DNA of 64,000 bases from NCBI RefSeq assembly GCF_003945765.1, contig NZ_CP027712.1:5642001-5706000 (forward strand), given 5' to 3'. Both the position numbers and the translations under genes were made by a program. This stretch comes from Pseudomonas chlororaphis subsp. chlororaphis (lineage in GTDB: Bacteria; Pseudomonadota; Gammaproteobacteria; Pseudomonadales; Pseudomonadaceae). How positions within the stretch are numbered: the stretch's first letter is position 1; each line of letters begins with the position of its first letter. Under the pieces are notes generated by a model that did not search any database, was not told where the DNA came from, and saw nothing but the letters and a program-made list of their open reading frames with translations. Below are positions 17,826 through 26,444 of this stretch, one piece after another.

Positions 17826-20561
17826 TCAGCCCAGTAATCCCAACTCCTGGGCCCGGGCCACGGCCTGGGTGCGACGCTCCACCCCCAGCTTGCTGTTGAT
17901 ATGGCTGGCGTGGGTCTTCACGGTGTGCAGCGAGATAAACAACTGATCGCTGATTTCCTGGTTGGAACAGCCCTGGGCGATCAGTTGCAGCACCGCCAGC
18001 TCGCGGGAGCTGAGGGCTTCGCCGTGATGCTGCTCCAGGGAATCACGTGCCACAGCGACCGGCAGGCGTTCGAGCAAGGTCTGGCGCAATGGCGTCGCCG
18101 CCCCCTGCTGAAGTTGCTCGCGAACCCAGGCCGGATGCGCCCGCACCGCCCATTCGAAGGGTTGCAATGCCCCGCCCACGGCAGCCTCCAGCGCCAGGGC
18201 AAAGGCCTGTCGGGCCTCGGGGTCGCGCCCCTGGGCCAGCAACAGCGCGACCTTCTGATTCAGCGCCATCACATTGAGCATCTGCCGCCCGGTCTGCCGG
18301 CCATGCTCCAGCAGTTTGTCCAGGCGCTGCTCGGCCAGGGCCGGCTCGCCCTGGATGCTGTCGAGCAAGGCTTGCTGCAACTCGATATGCAGCGGCAGCT
18401 GTGGATGAAATTCCGGTGCCGCTGCGGCCTGGTCGCCGGTGTAGGTCTGCCCCAGGCGAGCCAGCCATGCCTGCGCCAGGTCGGTGCGGCCCTGGGCCAG
18501 CCAGAGTTCGCATTTGACCAGGGTGATCATCGCCAGGTAGTAGATCGGCGGTACGTCCCAGATGTGCATCAGGCGTTCAGCCTCAGCCAGCTCGGCAAAG
18601 GCCTTGGCAAATTCACCGTTGTGACCTTCCAGGTTGGCGATCACGCAATGGCCGATCAGCACGCTGATATCGCGACAGGCCCGTGCCTCGACCAGCCCCG
18701 CCCGCAGGCGCGCCAGTCCGGTCTCGGGCTGGCAGCGCAACGCCAGCAGGTAACCTTCGTACAGCGTCAGCCGCGCCCGTATCGCGTACAGGCGTTGCGC
18801 CGACAGGCCATACAAGCGCTGCAAGCCCTGGCGGACTTCATCCAGCGCCCGCAGGATCTCGCCGCGGGCTTGCAGCACCCGGGCCCGGTCGTAATGGGCC
18901 AGGGCCTCGAACAAGGGGTTGCCGACCCGCTGCGCCAGTTCCAGGGACTCGCGGTTGAGCCCCCGGGCGCGCCACAGGTCGCCATCGGCGATCGCCAGGT
19001 TGGACAGGGTCGACAGGCACACCAGCCGCTGCCCGTAACGTTTCTGGGGCAAGGTTTCCAGGGCTTCGGTGCAGTACAGCAGGGTCAGCTCGCGATTCCC
19101 CCGTCCGCGGGCGACGATCCCGCTCAAGGCCAGCCATTGCGCCAGCATGGATTTCTGCGCGGTGGCCGAGGGGGCCGGCAGGAAGCGGCTCAAATGGCTG
19201 GCCAGCTCCTCGGCGGCATCCAACTGGCACGCCAGCCCCAGCGCCCAGCTGTACAGCACGATCAGCCGCGGGGTGCTGATCAGCAGGCTGTCGGGCAAGT
19301 CCATTTTCCAGCGCAACAGCATGCCGACGTTCTGCTCGGCCAGCAGTTGTTCCTCGGACAGGTTCTGTACCAGGTTCGCCGCCACGTCCAGGTGCCCGGC
19401 GCGCAACGCCTGCTCCACCGCTTCGTCCAGCAGCCCCTGGGCGTTGAACCAGCGACAGGCCCGCAGGTGCAGGCTGGCCGGCGGCAATATCGCGTTGGCG
19501 GTGGGCCGGGTGCGCAGCAGGTCGGAGAACAGGTGGTGATAACGGTACCAGTGCCCCTGCTCGTCCAGCGGCACCAGGAATACCTGGTGGGCCAACAGGT
19601 AACGCAGGATCTCGGCACTGTCGTGGGACTCGCGCAATGCATCGCACAGGTCGCTGCAGAAACGTTCCTGGGGCGCCGTGTCGTAGAGGAACGACTGCAC
19701 TTCGGCAGGCAGGCAATCGATGACCTCTTCCAGCAGATAATCGCGAATCAGGCCTTCACCGCCATTCAGCGACTGCGGCAAGGTTGCGCCACTGCCCGCC
19801 TCCGAGGCCGCCAACAGCCAGAAACGCAGCCCCGCCACCCAGCCTTCGCTGCGCAGGATCAGGCTTTCCAGCGCCTCGCCGCGCAGCGAACTGCTGTGCC
19901 GGTCGAGCAGGGTCAGGGATTCGTCGTAAGTCAGGCGCAGGTCCTGTTCGTGCAGTTCCAGCAACTGCCGCGACAGGCGCAGACGCGCCAGGTGCCAGTC
20001 CGGGCGCTGGCGGCTGGTTACCAGCACCAGCAAGCCGTCGGGCAAATGATTGAGGAAGAACTGCAGGCAGCGATCGAGCACCGGCCCCTGGGCCAGGTGG
20101 TAATCGTCCAGTACCAGCAACAAGGGAGAAGCAGTGGAAAGATGGGCCGCCAACTCATCGAGCAGCCCGTCCAGCCACTCTTCGAAGGCGAAGGGCTGGT
20201 GGCGCTGGCGCATCTTCAGCAGCCCGAGGGATTGGTTGCCCAGTTGGGCGAAATATTGTTGCAGCCCCTCAAGCAGGCGTTCAAGAAAACGTCCCGGATC
20301 GCTGTCCCGGCGACTGAGCCCCAGCCACAGGCTGCGCCAGTGCGGCGGCAGGCTTTGGCAGAACTCCACCGCCAGAGAACTCTTGCCAAAACCGGCCGGT
20401 GCGCTGACCAACAGCAGCCGGCCACTGAGGCCCGCGCTCAAGCGCTCGCACAGACGCGGCCGCAGTACGTAGCCGTCGGGCAAGGGAGGTCGGTAGAAGC
20501 GCCCTTCCGGCGCGGGAATGGCCGCACCGGCAGGCCCCTGGATACGGGACAGATCAGTCAT
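17826..20561 (-). CDS. MalT-type LuxR transcriptional activator (LAL)
   Basis: The large regulator (911 residues) has the STAND architecture: an N-terminal nucleotide-binding domain with Walker A APAGFGKSS (54-62) and LLLVLDDYHL (Walker B-like), then a long helical repeat (TPR-like) sensor region. A C-terminal LuxR helix-turn-helix (last 65 residues, LSSRELAVLQLIAQGCSNQE and LFISLHTVKTHASHINSKLG) completes it. Such proteins switch on catabolic operons when a small ligand and ATP bind. The likely targets are the adjacent DUF1329/DUF1302 genes and the acyl-CoA ligase. I used the ATG; an in-frame TTG lies two codons upstream. Confidence 0.9.
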   Translation of the reverse strand: MTDLSRIQGPAGAAIPAPEGRFYRPPLPDGYVLRPRLCERLSAGLSGRLLLVSAPAGFGKSSLAVEFCQSLPPHWRSLWLGLSRRDSDPGRFLERLLEGLQQYFAQLGNQSLGLLKMRQRHQPFAFEEWLDGLLDELAAHLSTASPLLLVLDDYHLAQGPVLDRCLQFFLNHLPDGLLVLVTSRQRPDWHLARLRLSRQLLELHEQDLRLTYDESLTLLDRHSSSLRGEALESLILRSEGWVAGLRFWLLAASEAGSGATLPQSLNGGEGLIRDYLLEEVIDCLPAEVQSFLYDTAPQERFCSDLCDALRESHDSAEILRYLLAHQVFLVPLDEQGHWYRYHHLFSDLLRTRPTANAILPPASLHLRACRWFNAQGLLDEAVEQALRAGHLDVAANLVQNLSEEQLLAEQNVGMLLRWKMDLPDSLLISTPRLIVLYSWALGLACQLDAAEELASHLSRFLPAPSATAQKSMLAQWLALSGIVARGRGNRELTLLYCTEALETLPQKRYGQRLVCLSTLSNLAIADGDLWRARGLNRESLELAQRVGNPLFEALAHYDRARVLQARGEILRALDEVRQGLQRLYGLSAQRLYAIRARLTLYEGYLLALRCQPETGLARLRAGLVEARACRDISVLIGHCVIANLEGHNGEFAKAFAELAEAERLMHIWDVPPIYYLAMITLVKCELWLAQGRTDLAQAWLARLGQTYTGDQAAAAPEFHPQLPLHIELQQALLDSIQGEPALAEQRLDKLLEHGRQTGRQMLNVMALNQKVALLLAQGRDPEARQAFALALEAAVGGALQPFEWAVRAHPAWVREQLQQGAATPLRQTLLERLPVAVARDSLEQHHGEALSSRELAVLQLIAQGCSNQEISDQLFISLHTVKTHASHINSKLGVERRTQAVARAQELGLLG

Positions 20562-20703
20562 GGCCAACTCTTATTGAAGTGCTGTTGTCGGCAATACAGA
20601 TGTCGGCAGACTAGCGGTAAAAAGCCCCCTGTTGAAGATTTTTGCTACAGATGGATAGAAAAAGAATACAACCGGGTTTTTCAACGTTCCCCGCGTACCA
20701 GTA

Positions 20704-20789
20704 GGAGCGAGCTTGCTCGCGATAAGGGCAGCGCGGTTTTACCGGGAGGTGGCATCGTCTGGAGTATTTTTCGCGAGCAAGCTCGCTCC
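20704..20789. repeat. Inverted REP pair (BIME-like)
   Basis: GGAGCGAGCTTGCTCGCGA (20704-20722) recurs as its exact reverse complement at 20771-20789, separated by 48 bp. Each arm is itself palindromic (GCGAGCTTGCTCGC). This is the standard Pseudomonas REP doublet. Confidence 0.85.
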
Positions 20790-20824
20790 AGAGGCCACCC
20801 CGGGTCTTGTAGAAAAACGCAGAC

Positions 20825-20855
20825 AATAAAAAACGCCCCGAACCAGTCGGGGCGT
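20825..20855 (-). terminator. Intrinsic terminator after the DUF1329 gene
   Basis: ACGCCCCG (20833-20840) pairs with CGGGGCGT (20848-20855). On the minus strand it is followed by a run of six T. Confidence 0.85.
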
Positions 20856-20886
20856 CGATCGAGGATGCGCCTCGATTTACCGCGGG

Positions 20887-22251
20887 TTAACGAACGCCAT
20901 CCTGGCGCAGGGCCGCCGGAGTGAAGTCGCTGGTGGTGGCGGTGAAGCCGAAGTCGTAGGCCGATTTCTCTTCGTTCTTCATGCCCAGTGCCAGGTAACG
21001 GCCGGACTGCAGGTCGTAGAGGGTTTCCAGGGCGTACCACGGCACTTGCTTGTCGTAATAGTTCTCGGCATGCGCCTCGGCCACGCGCCACAGCTGGCCA
21101 CGACCGTCGTAGTGGTCGATCACCGCGGCCTGCCAGGTGTCTTCGTCGATGTAGAAGTCACGCTTGGCGTAGATATGGCGCTGACCTTCCTTCAGGGTCG
21201 CGACCACGTGCCAGACACGGCGCAGCTCGTAGCGAGCCAGGTCCTGGTTGATGTGGCCGGCCTTGATGATCTCGGCGTACTTCAGTTGCGGCGAATCGAG
21301 CTTGTAGCTGTTGGAGGCGATGTACATCTCCTTCTTGCCTTCCAGCTTCCAGTCGTAGCGGTCCGGCGCGCCGTTATACATGTCGAGGTTGTCGGAGGTA
21401 CGCAGGCCGTCGGCGGCGGTACCCGGACCGTCATACGACACTTGCGGGGCGCGACGCACACGACGCTGGCCAGCGTTGTAGACCCACGCCGAACGCGGCT
21501 CCTTCACCTGGTCGAGGGTTTCGTGCACCAGCAGCACACCACCGGCCAGACGCGCCGGCGCGGTCACTTTCTGCTTGAAGTAGAACAGGATGTTGCCCGG
21601 GTTGGCCGGATCGTAGTCCTTCATCTTGTCGCGGAACACGAACTGGTCCTGGAAGTACACCAGGCTGAACGAGCCGTTGGCCTGTGGCGTCGCCTGGGTC
21701 ACCAGGCGGGTCACGCTGCCGCCGCGATAGCGGGTGATGTGGTTCCAAATGACTTCCACGCCGCTTTTCGGAATCGGGAACGGAATGGCGGTCTTGAAGT
21801 TTTCCAGGCCGTTGCCGCCGCTGACCAGGTTGGTCTTGGTGGCGTTTTCCTTGATCGCGGCGAACACATCGGCTGGCACCGTGGCGCCGCGGTGGGAAGG
21901 ATAGACCGGCATCTTGTAGGTTTCCGGGTAGCGCTTGAACATCGCGTACTGCCCTGGCGCCAGCTTGTCCTTGTACTGCTCGACATTCTGCGCGGTGATG
22001 GTGAACTGCGGCTGCTCGCTGGCGTACGGGTTGGACAGGAAGCCCTTGCCATCCACACTGCCGGCGTTGGTCGGCAAGGCTTTCCAGGCCGGAATGGTGC
22101 CGGCTGAGTTACCGGCCATTTCCGCGCCCATCGGCGTCAGGGAGGTACCCAGCTTGGCCGCTTCATCGGCCGAGACCGCGGCCATGACCCCGGTCGCCAG
22201 CAGCGACAGCCCGAGGACACCGACCTGCAACAGACTCTTGGTTACTTTCAT
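20887..22251 (-). CDS. DUF1329 periplasmic protein
   Basis: The 454-residue protein has a Sec signal peptide (about 1-24, ending GVMAA). It then has the DUF1329 fold, a LolA/LolB-like beta barrel recognised from conserved stretches such as GNSAGTIPAWK, RYRGGSVTR, QRRVRRAPQVSYD and RRVWHVVATLKEGQRH. It is nearly always paired with a DUF1302 protein, as here (28 bp downstream of it). Such pairs recur in Pseudomonas next to LuxR activators and acyl-CoA ligases or esterases. They are thought to move hydrophobic substrates across the envelope, but no direct function is assured. Confidence 0.88.
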   Translation of the reverse strand: MKVTKSLLQVGVLGLSLLATGVMAAVSADEAAKLGTSLTPMGAEMAGNSAGTIPAWKALPTNAGSVDGKGFLSNPYASEQPQFTITAQNVEQYKDKLAPGQYAMFKRYPETYKMPVYPSHRGATVPADVFAAIKENATKTNLVSGGNGLENFKTAIPFPIPKSGVEVIWNHITRYRGGSVTRLVTQATPQANGSFSLVYFQDQFVFRDKMKDYDPANPGNILFYFKQKVTAPARLAGGVLLVHETLDQVKEPRSAWVYNAGQRRVRRAPQVSYDGPGTAADGLRTSDNLDMYNGAPDRYDWKLEGKKEMYIASNSYKLDSPQLKYAEIIKAGHINQDLARYELRRVWHVVATLKEGQRHIYAKRDFYIDEDTWQAAVIDHYDGRGQLWRVAEAHAENYYDKQVPWYALETLYDLQSGRYLALGMKNEEKSAYDFGFTATTSDFTPAALRQDGVR

Positions 22252-22279
22252 ATTCTTGTTCTTCCTGAAAATGCAGTGC

Positions 22280-24169
22280 TTAGAAGTTCACGCCGAAACT
22301 AAGGGCCACGAAGTCACGGTCATCCACGGTGGTGTACTTGCCGTCGAAGAAGTTGGTGTACGCCAGGCTCGCGGTGTAGGTGTTCTGGTACTCGGCATCC
22401 ACGCCCAGGCTGATGGCCTTGCGACCTTCCTCGAAGTTGCCGCCAGGGCCAGGCGAGTAACCACTGACGTCATGGGACCAGGCCACGTTCGGCTTGAGGT
22501 TCACACCGGCGAACACGTCGTTGTATTCCCAGATGGCACGACCGCGATAACCCCAGGAAGTCGAGGTGGTGAAGCCGTCGTCGTTGCAGTTGCGGCTGCG
22601 ATTGTTGGTCGCCGCGCCTGGACCCGCGCCGTTGATGGTGCTGGTATTGAGGATCTGCGAGCAGGTGTCCAGGCTGCCGGTGGCAGGCAGTTCGCCCGGG
22701 CCATAGACCGGATCGCGGCCGTAACGAACCTTGGAGGTGCTTTCCAGGCCGCCCACGTAGGTCAGGCCGACTTCACCAACCAGGGTCAGGCGGCTCGCGC
22801 CCATGACCTGATCGAAGAAGTGGGTGAAGGTGGTCTGCAGCTGGGTGATCTCTTTACGGCGATAGCCGTGCAAGTCCTGACCCGGGGAGCCGTCGAGCAA
22901 CGAGGCATTGGCCAGGGTGCCGCCCAGGGGACGAACACCGGCGAACAGGATATCGGTGGAGTTCAACTGCACCGGAGCGTTCGGGCGATAGCTGATCTCA
23001 CCGCTCCATGCGGTACCGGTAGGCAAGGTGGTGGAGAAGCTCAGACCGTAGAGGCGGATGTCCTCAGGGTACTCGACGAAGTACTCGGAGCTGCCCGCCA
23101 CCACCAGTGGGCCCAGGGCGCGGAACGCTGGAGGCAAGGCCGCGACACGGTCGAAGACCGACTGCGGAGCACCGGTGGCGCTGAAGATCGGCGCACGGCT
23201 GTGGTAGTTCATGAAGTACGCGCCGAACTCGGTGTCGAGCGGCTCGTACATGTACTTGAAGGACACGCCCCACTGCCCGCTGTCCCGTGCATCGCGGTCC
23301 GGGCCACGACGCACCAGCACGCCTTCCTGATTGACGTCGACGCCCGCGGCGGCCAGTGGCCCCAGGGCAATCGACGGAATGGTCGAGCGCTTGTTCAGCA
23401 CCCGCAGATTGTCGGTGCAACCGTCGGCGATGATGTCCGGCTGGGAGAAGAAGGTGCCGCAGTTGTCGACGACGGTCTGGTCCCATTCCAGCTGATAGAA
23501 GGCTTCGGCCGAGAGGTTGTCGGTCAGGCTCTGGGAAACGTAGAACATGTTGACCGGGATCAGGCCTTCCTTGACCTCCGCGCCAGGACGGCGGAAAGCC
23601 GATACGTCGATCGGGTTGATCGAGTTGATGCCGCCGCCGATGAAGGTACTTTCACCCCAGCTCACGACTTGCTTACCCAGGCGCACGGAACCCGGCTGCT
23701 CGGCGATCGAGTAGTTGTGGTAGATGAAGGCGTCGAGGATCTGCCCGCCGGAGGACTTGGCGCCTTCCTTGCGGTTGCTGTCGCTGATGTCCTTGAACTC
23801 GCGGCTTTCGTCCTTGAGCTCGAAGTCATACCAGTATTTGCCACGGACGAAGACGCCGGTATCGCCGTATTTCAGTTCAAGGTCGTGGATGCCCTTGAAG
23901 ATCTTGGAAAAGGTTTCGCCGCTTTTGAAGTTAGCGTGGCCATCGTCGGAGGTCTGGGACAGGCCATGACCGCCGTTGTTGACACCAATCAGATTCTTGT
24001 TGGGGCTCTGGGTAGACCAGCTCGCACCCAGCGATAGAGAAGAGTCGAACTGACCTTCGATTTCACCGATGTTGAAACTGACGCCGAAGGCAGGTCCGGC
24101 GAGCGTAGAGGCGAGACTGACGGCCAGAGGCAGTTTCGCCCGGCGCCAGAACTGGTTTACTGATGTCAT
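22280..24169 (-). CDS. DUF1302 outer-membrane-type protein
   Basis: The 629-residue protein starts with a signal peptide containing WRRAKLPLAVSLASTLAGPA (cleavage near FG-VSF). Long stretches of alternating residues suit a beta barrel, and it ends in an aromatic residue (LSFGVNF), the outer-membrane insertion signal. Conserved pieces include LGASWSTQSP, LRYGDTGVFVRG-like (LKYGDTGVFVRG) and RLGKQVVSWGES. It probably forms a channel or surface receptor for the substrate handled with DUF1329. The ATG chosen has GGAG eight bases upstream. It is the first gene of the pair. Confidence 0.88.
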   Translation of the reverse strand: MTSVNQFWRRAKLPLAVSLASTLAGPAFGVSFNIGEIEGQFDSSLSLGASWSTQSPNKNLIGVNNGGHGLSQTSDDGHANFKSGETFSKIFKGIHDLELKYGDTGVFVRGKYWYDFELKDESREFKDISDSNRKEGAKSSGGQILDAFIYHNYSIAEQPGSVRLGKQVVSWGESTFIGGGINSINPIDVSAFRRPGAEVKEGLIPVNMFYVSQSLTDNLSAEAFYQLEWDQTVVDNCGTFFSQPDIIADGCTDNLRVLNKRSTIPSIALGPLAAAGVDVNQEGVLVRRGPDRDARDSGQWGVSFKYMYEPLDTEFGAYFMNYHSRAPIFSATGAPQSVFDRVAALPPAFRALGPLVVAGSSEYFVEYPEDIRLYGLSFSTTLPTGTAWSGEISYRPNAPVQLNSTDILFAGVRPLGGTLANASLLDGSPGQDLHGYRRKEITQLQTTFTHFFDQVMGASRLTLVGEVGLTYVGGLESTSKVRYGRDPVYGPGELPATGSLDTCSQILNTSTINGAGPGAATNNRSRNCNDDGFTTSTSWGYRGRAIWEYNDVFAGVNLKPNVAWSHDVSGYSPGPGGNFEEGRKAISLGVDAEYQNTYTASLAYTNFFDGKYTTVDDRDFVALSFGVNF

Positions 24170-24473
24170 CGACGCTACTCCATGTGCTTTATTGTTATGG
24201 CAGTGAGCACTTTTAAAAACGCTCTGAACGGGCGGAACCCAGTCAGCCCCGAAGTCGTTCAAAGTTGCATCGCCCCATGTTGTGCGGTTGCCCCGTTCTT
24301 AAAAATCCTTGGGCGGACTATAGCCAGCAGGTGGTACGGCTTGATCCCTCTAAAGTGTGATTTGCAGCCTCCAACCACTCTGGAACGGTCCTTTCGCCAG
24401 TCCGGCAAATGCCGGCACGGCAAGGATGGCTGAAAATTCGGATTTGACAAGGCAAGCGCTTGCTTGGTGGGCT
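24170..24473 (-). promoter_or_regulatory. Upstream region of the DUF1302-DUF1329 operon
   Basis: This non-coding DNA holds a plausible extended -10 promoter on the minus strand (TGGCTATAGT). Near its far end it has a perfect 12-bp palindrome GCAAGCGCTTGC (24452-24463). It is the expected site for the LuxR activator, but I cannot identify its boxes. Confidence 0.35.
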
Positions 24474-24499
24474 CTACCGTGCCCTTTCGGGCACGGTAG
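24474..24499 (-). terminator. Hairpin after the acyl-CoA ligase gene
   Basis: A perfect 11-bp stem (CTACCGTGCCC 24474-24484 with GGGCACGGTAG 24489-24499) lies just after the ligase stop codon. There is no T run on the minus strand, so termination efficiency is uncertain. Confidence 0.5.
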
Positions 24500-24506
24500 G
24501 AGGTGT

Positions 24507-26189
24507 TTATAGCGTCGAAAGAAAGGTGCTGTTGTTGGCCTGCCATTCGGTGATGTCGAGGCGGATGCGCTTCTTGTCGAGCTTGCCGACACTGGTCTTG
24601 GGAATTTCAGTAACAAGGGCGATCTGGCTGGGAATCGCCCACTTGCTCAAGTGCCCCTGTTCGACAAACGGCTTGAGATGCTCCTTGAGTTCCTTGGCCT
24701 CGATCGCATGCCCTTCACGGACCACCAGCAAGGCGAACGGGCGCTCGCCCCATTGCGGATCGGGGATCCCCACCACTGCTACTTCGCGTACCGCCGGGTG
24801 ACGGCTGATCAGGTCTTCCAGGGCCAGGGACGATACCCACTCGCCTCCGGTCTTGATCACATCCTTGATCCGGTCGCGAATATCGATCACGCCCATGCCG
24901 TCGAGAGTCGCCACGTCGCCGGTGTGCAGCCAGCCGCCTTCCCACAGCTCTGCGCCCTTCTGCGGCTCATTGAAATAGCCTTCGGTCAACCAGGGCGCGC
25001 GCAGCACCAGCTCACCCTGGGTCTCGCCATCGGCCGGCAGGAAGTTGCCGTCGCCATCGACAATCGCCGCCTCCACCAGAGGTCCGGGCACGCCGGCCTT
25101 GATCCGGTAGGTAGTGCGCTCATCCTCGGTGCCCACCAGCAGTTCTTCGTTGAGGTGGGCGCAGGACACCAGCGGCCCGGTTTCCGACATGCCATAGGCC
25201 GCCGTCAGCTGAATGCCCTTGGCCTTGGAGGCCTCGTACAGCGCACGGTTGAGCGCGCTGCCGCCAATGACGATCTTCCAGCCGCCGAAATCCGTGCCCT
25301 GGGCCGCCTTGGCATTGAGCAGCATCTGCAAGATAGTCGGCACGCAATGGGAGAAGGTGACCTTCTCCTTGCGCCACAGCTCCACCAGCAGTTCCGGGTC
25401 GTAACGGCCGGGGTAGACCTGCTTGAGGCCGAGCATGGTCGCCACATAAGGCAGGCCCCAGGCATGCACATGGAACATCGGGGTAATGGGCATGTACACA
25501 TCGCTGGTGCCCAGCAGGCGCACGCTGTCGATGCTGCCCATGATCACCGCCACGCCCATGGTGTGCAGCACCAGCTGGCGGTGGGTGAAGTACACGCCCT
25601 TCGGATTGCCGGTGGTGCCTGTGGTGTAGAAGGTGGTGGCCACCGAGTTTTCGTCGAAATCCTCGAAGGCGTACTGGGTGCTGGCAGCCGCCAGAAGCTG
25701 CTCGTATTCGCCCACCAGGTTGGGCAGGTCGGCGCTCTTGTCCGGGCCGTCGGTCAGCAGCAGGGTTTTCTCCACCGTGCTCAGTTGCCCGGCGATCGCC
25801 TGGTAGAGCCCGACAAACTCGCTGTTGACCAGCACGAAGCGGTCCTCGGCGTGATTCATGGTGTACAGGATCTGTTCCGGCGACAGGCGTACGTTGATGG
25901 TATGGATCACCGCGCCGATCATCGGGATGGCGAACATGCACTCCAGATAGCGATGGCTGTCCCAGTCCATCACCGCCACGGTATCCCCGGCCTTGACCCC
26001 GGCAGCCGTCAACACGTTCGCCAGCCTGGCCACGCGCTCGATCAGGGTTGGGTAGCTGTAACGCAGCTTGTCCCGGTAGACGATTTCACGGGTCTTCTCG
26101 TAACGGGTGCCGGACATCAGCAGCCGCTTGATCAATAGCGGGTATTGGTAGGCGCCTTCGGCTGGCGGAATAACGCGAGTCTGCAACAT
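24507..26189 (-). CDS. AMP-dependent fatty acyl-CoA ligase, AlkK/medium-chain type
   Basis: The 560-residue ANL-superfamily enzyme activates a fatty acid with ATP and CoA. The AMP-binding signature TFYTTGTTGNPKG is at about 187-199, followed by YGMSETGPL, HTGDVATLD and the C-terminal catalytic-lysine region KTSVGKLDKKRIR. Sequence and neighbourhood resemble the P. putida PP_0763-PP_0766 locus, whose ligase acts on medium-chain acids. That match is from memory. The start MLQTRV was chosen because AAAGGGA lies at the right distance. An ATG two codons earlier has no room for a ribosome site. It is upstream of, and in line with, DUF1302-DUF1329-luxR. Confidence 0.9.
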   Translation of the reverse strand: MLQTRVIPPAEGAYQYPLLIKRLLMSGTRYEKTREIVYRDKLRYSYPTLIERVARLANVLTAAGVKAGDTVAVMDWDSHRYLECMFAIPMIGAVIHTINVRLSPEQILYTMNHAEDRFVLVNSEFVGLYQAIAGQLSTVEKTLLLTDGPDKSADLPNLVGEYEQLLAAASTQYAFEDFDENSVATTFYTTGTTGNPKGVYFTHRQLVLHTMGVAVIMGSIDSVRLLGTSDVYMPITPMFHVHAWGLPYVATMLGLKQVYPGRYDPELLVELWRKEKVTFSHCVPTILQMLLNAKAAQGTDFGGWKIVIGGSALNRALYEASKAKGIQLTAAYGMSETGPLVSCAHLNEELLVGTEDERTTYRIKAGVPGPLVEAAIVDGDGNFLPADGETQGELVLRAPWLTEGYFNEPQKGAELWEGGWLHTGDVATLDGMGVIDIRDRIKDVIKTGGEWVSSLALEDLISRHPAVREVAVVGIPDPQWGERPFALLVVREGHAIEAKELKEHLKPFVEQGHLSKWAIPSQIALVTEIPKTSVGKLDKKRIRLDITEWQANNSTFLSTL

Positions 26190-26250
26190 AAGCATCCCTT
26201 TTCGTGACTGCACGGTCGTGGCTGAAGAACGCTCACTCTAGAGCGCCGCT

Positions 26251-26319
26251 GGCTCTGCCAAATCAGCCAAAGGAATGATTTGCAGAGCCGTACGAATGCT
26301 AGCTCCAAGCCAGCATTCG
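26251..26319 (-). promoter_or_regulatory. Two dyads and a sigma54-like promoter upstream of the acyl-CoA ligase
   Basis: GGCTCTGCCAAATCA (26251-26265) and TGATTTGCAGAGCC (26276-26289) form an inverted repeat with a one-base bulge. CGAATGCT (26293-26300) and AGCATTCG (26312-26319) form a second. Within the second, on the minus strand, TGGCTTGGAGCTAGCA (26312 down to 26297) has the GG-N10-GC spacing of a sigma54 promoter. No T run follows, so these look like regulatory sites and not a terminator. Confidence 0.35.
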
Positions 26320-26444
26320 CGCGACCAGACATTCGCCATGGGAAGGCACATGTGTGAGTGTCAAGCCGTTTGCTCGACCACCCTGCGCGGGAATAGCTCG
26401 GCGCCCCGAATCAGCTCAAGGCGCCAGGACCCATTACAGCCCCA

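Larger units (their letters stand above)
20562..20886. other. Intergenic region with REP pair and terminator
   Basis: This 325-bp gap holds the promoter area of the LuxR gene, an inverted pair of REP sequences and the DUF1329 terminator. No coding potential is seen. Confidence 0.6.

Noticed and set aside
20704..20789. Possible CRISPR-like or transposon terminal repeats
   Set aside because: There is only one inverted pair, with no regularly spaced array and no transposase gene. It fits ordinary Pseudomonas REP elements.
17901..20924. 1007-codon open frame antisense to the LuxR regulator gene
   Set aside because: It is a shadow frame produced by strong GC3 bias of the real gene. Its composition is Gln/Arg/Gly/Leu-rich, with no recognisable domain.
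21935..24037. 700-codon plus-strand frame across the DUF1302 gene
   Set aside because: It is a shadow of the signal-peptide-bearing barrel gene on the minus strand.
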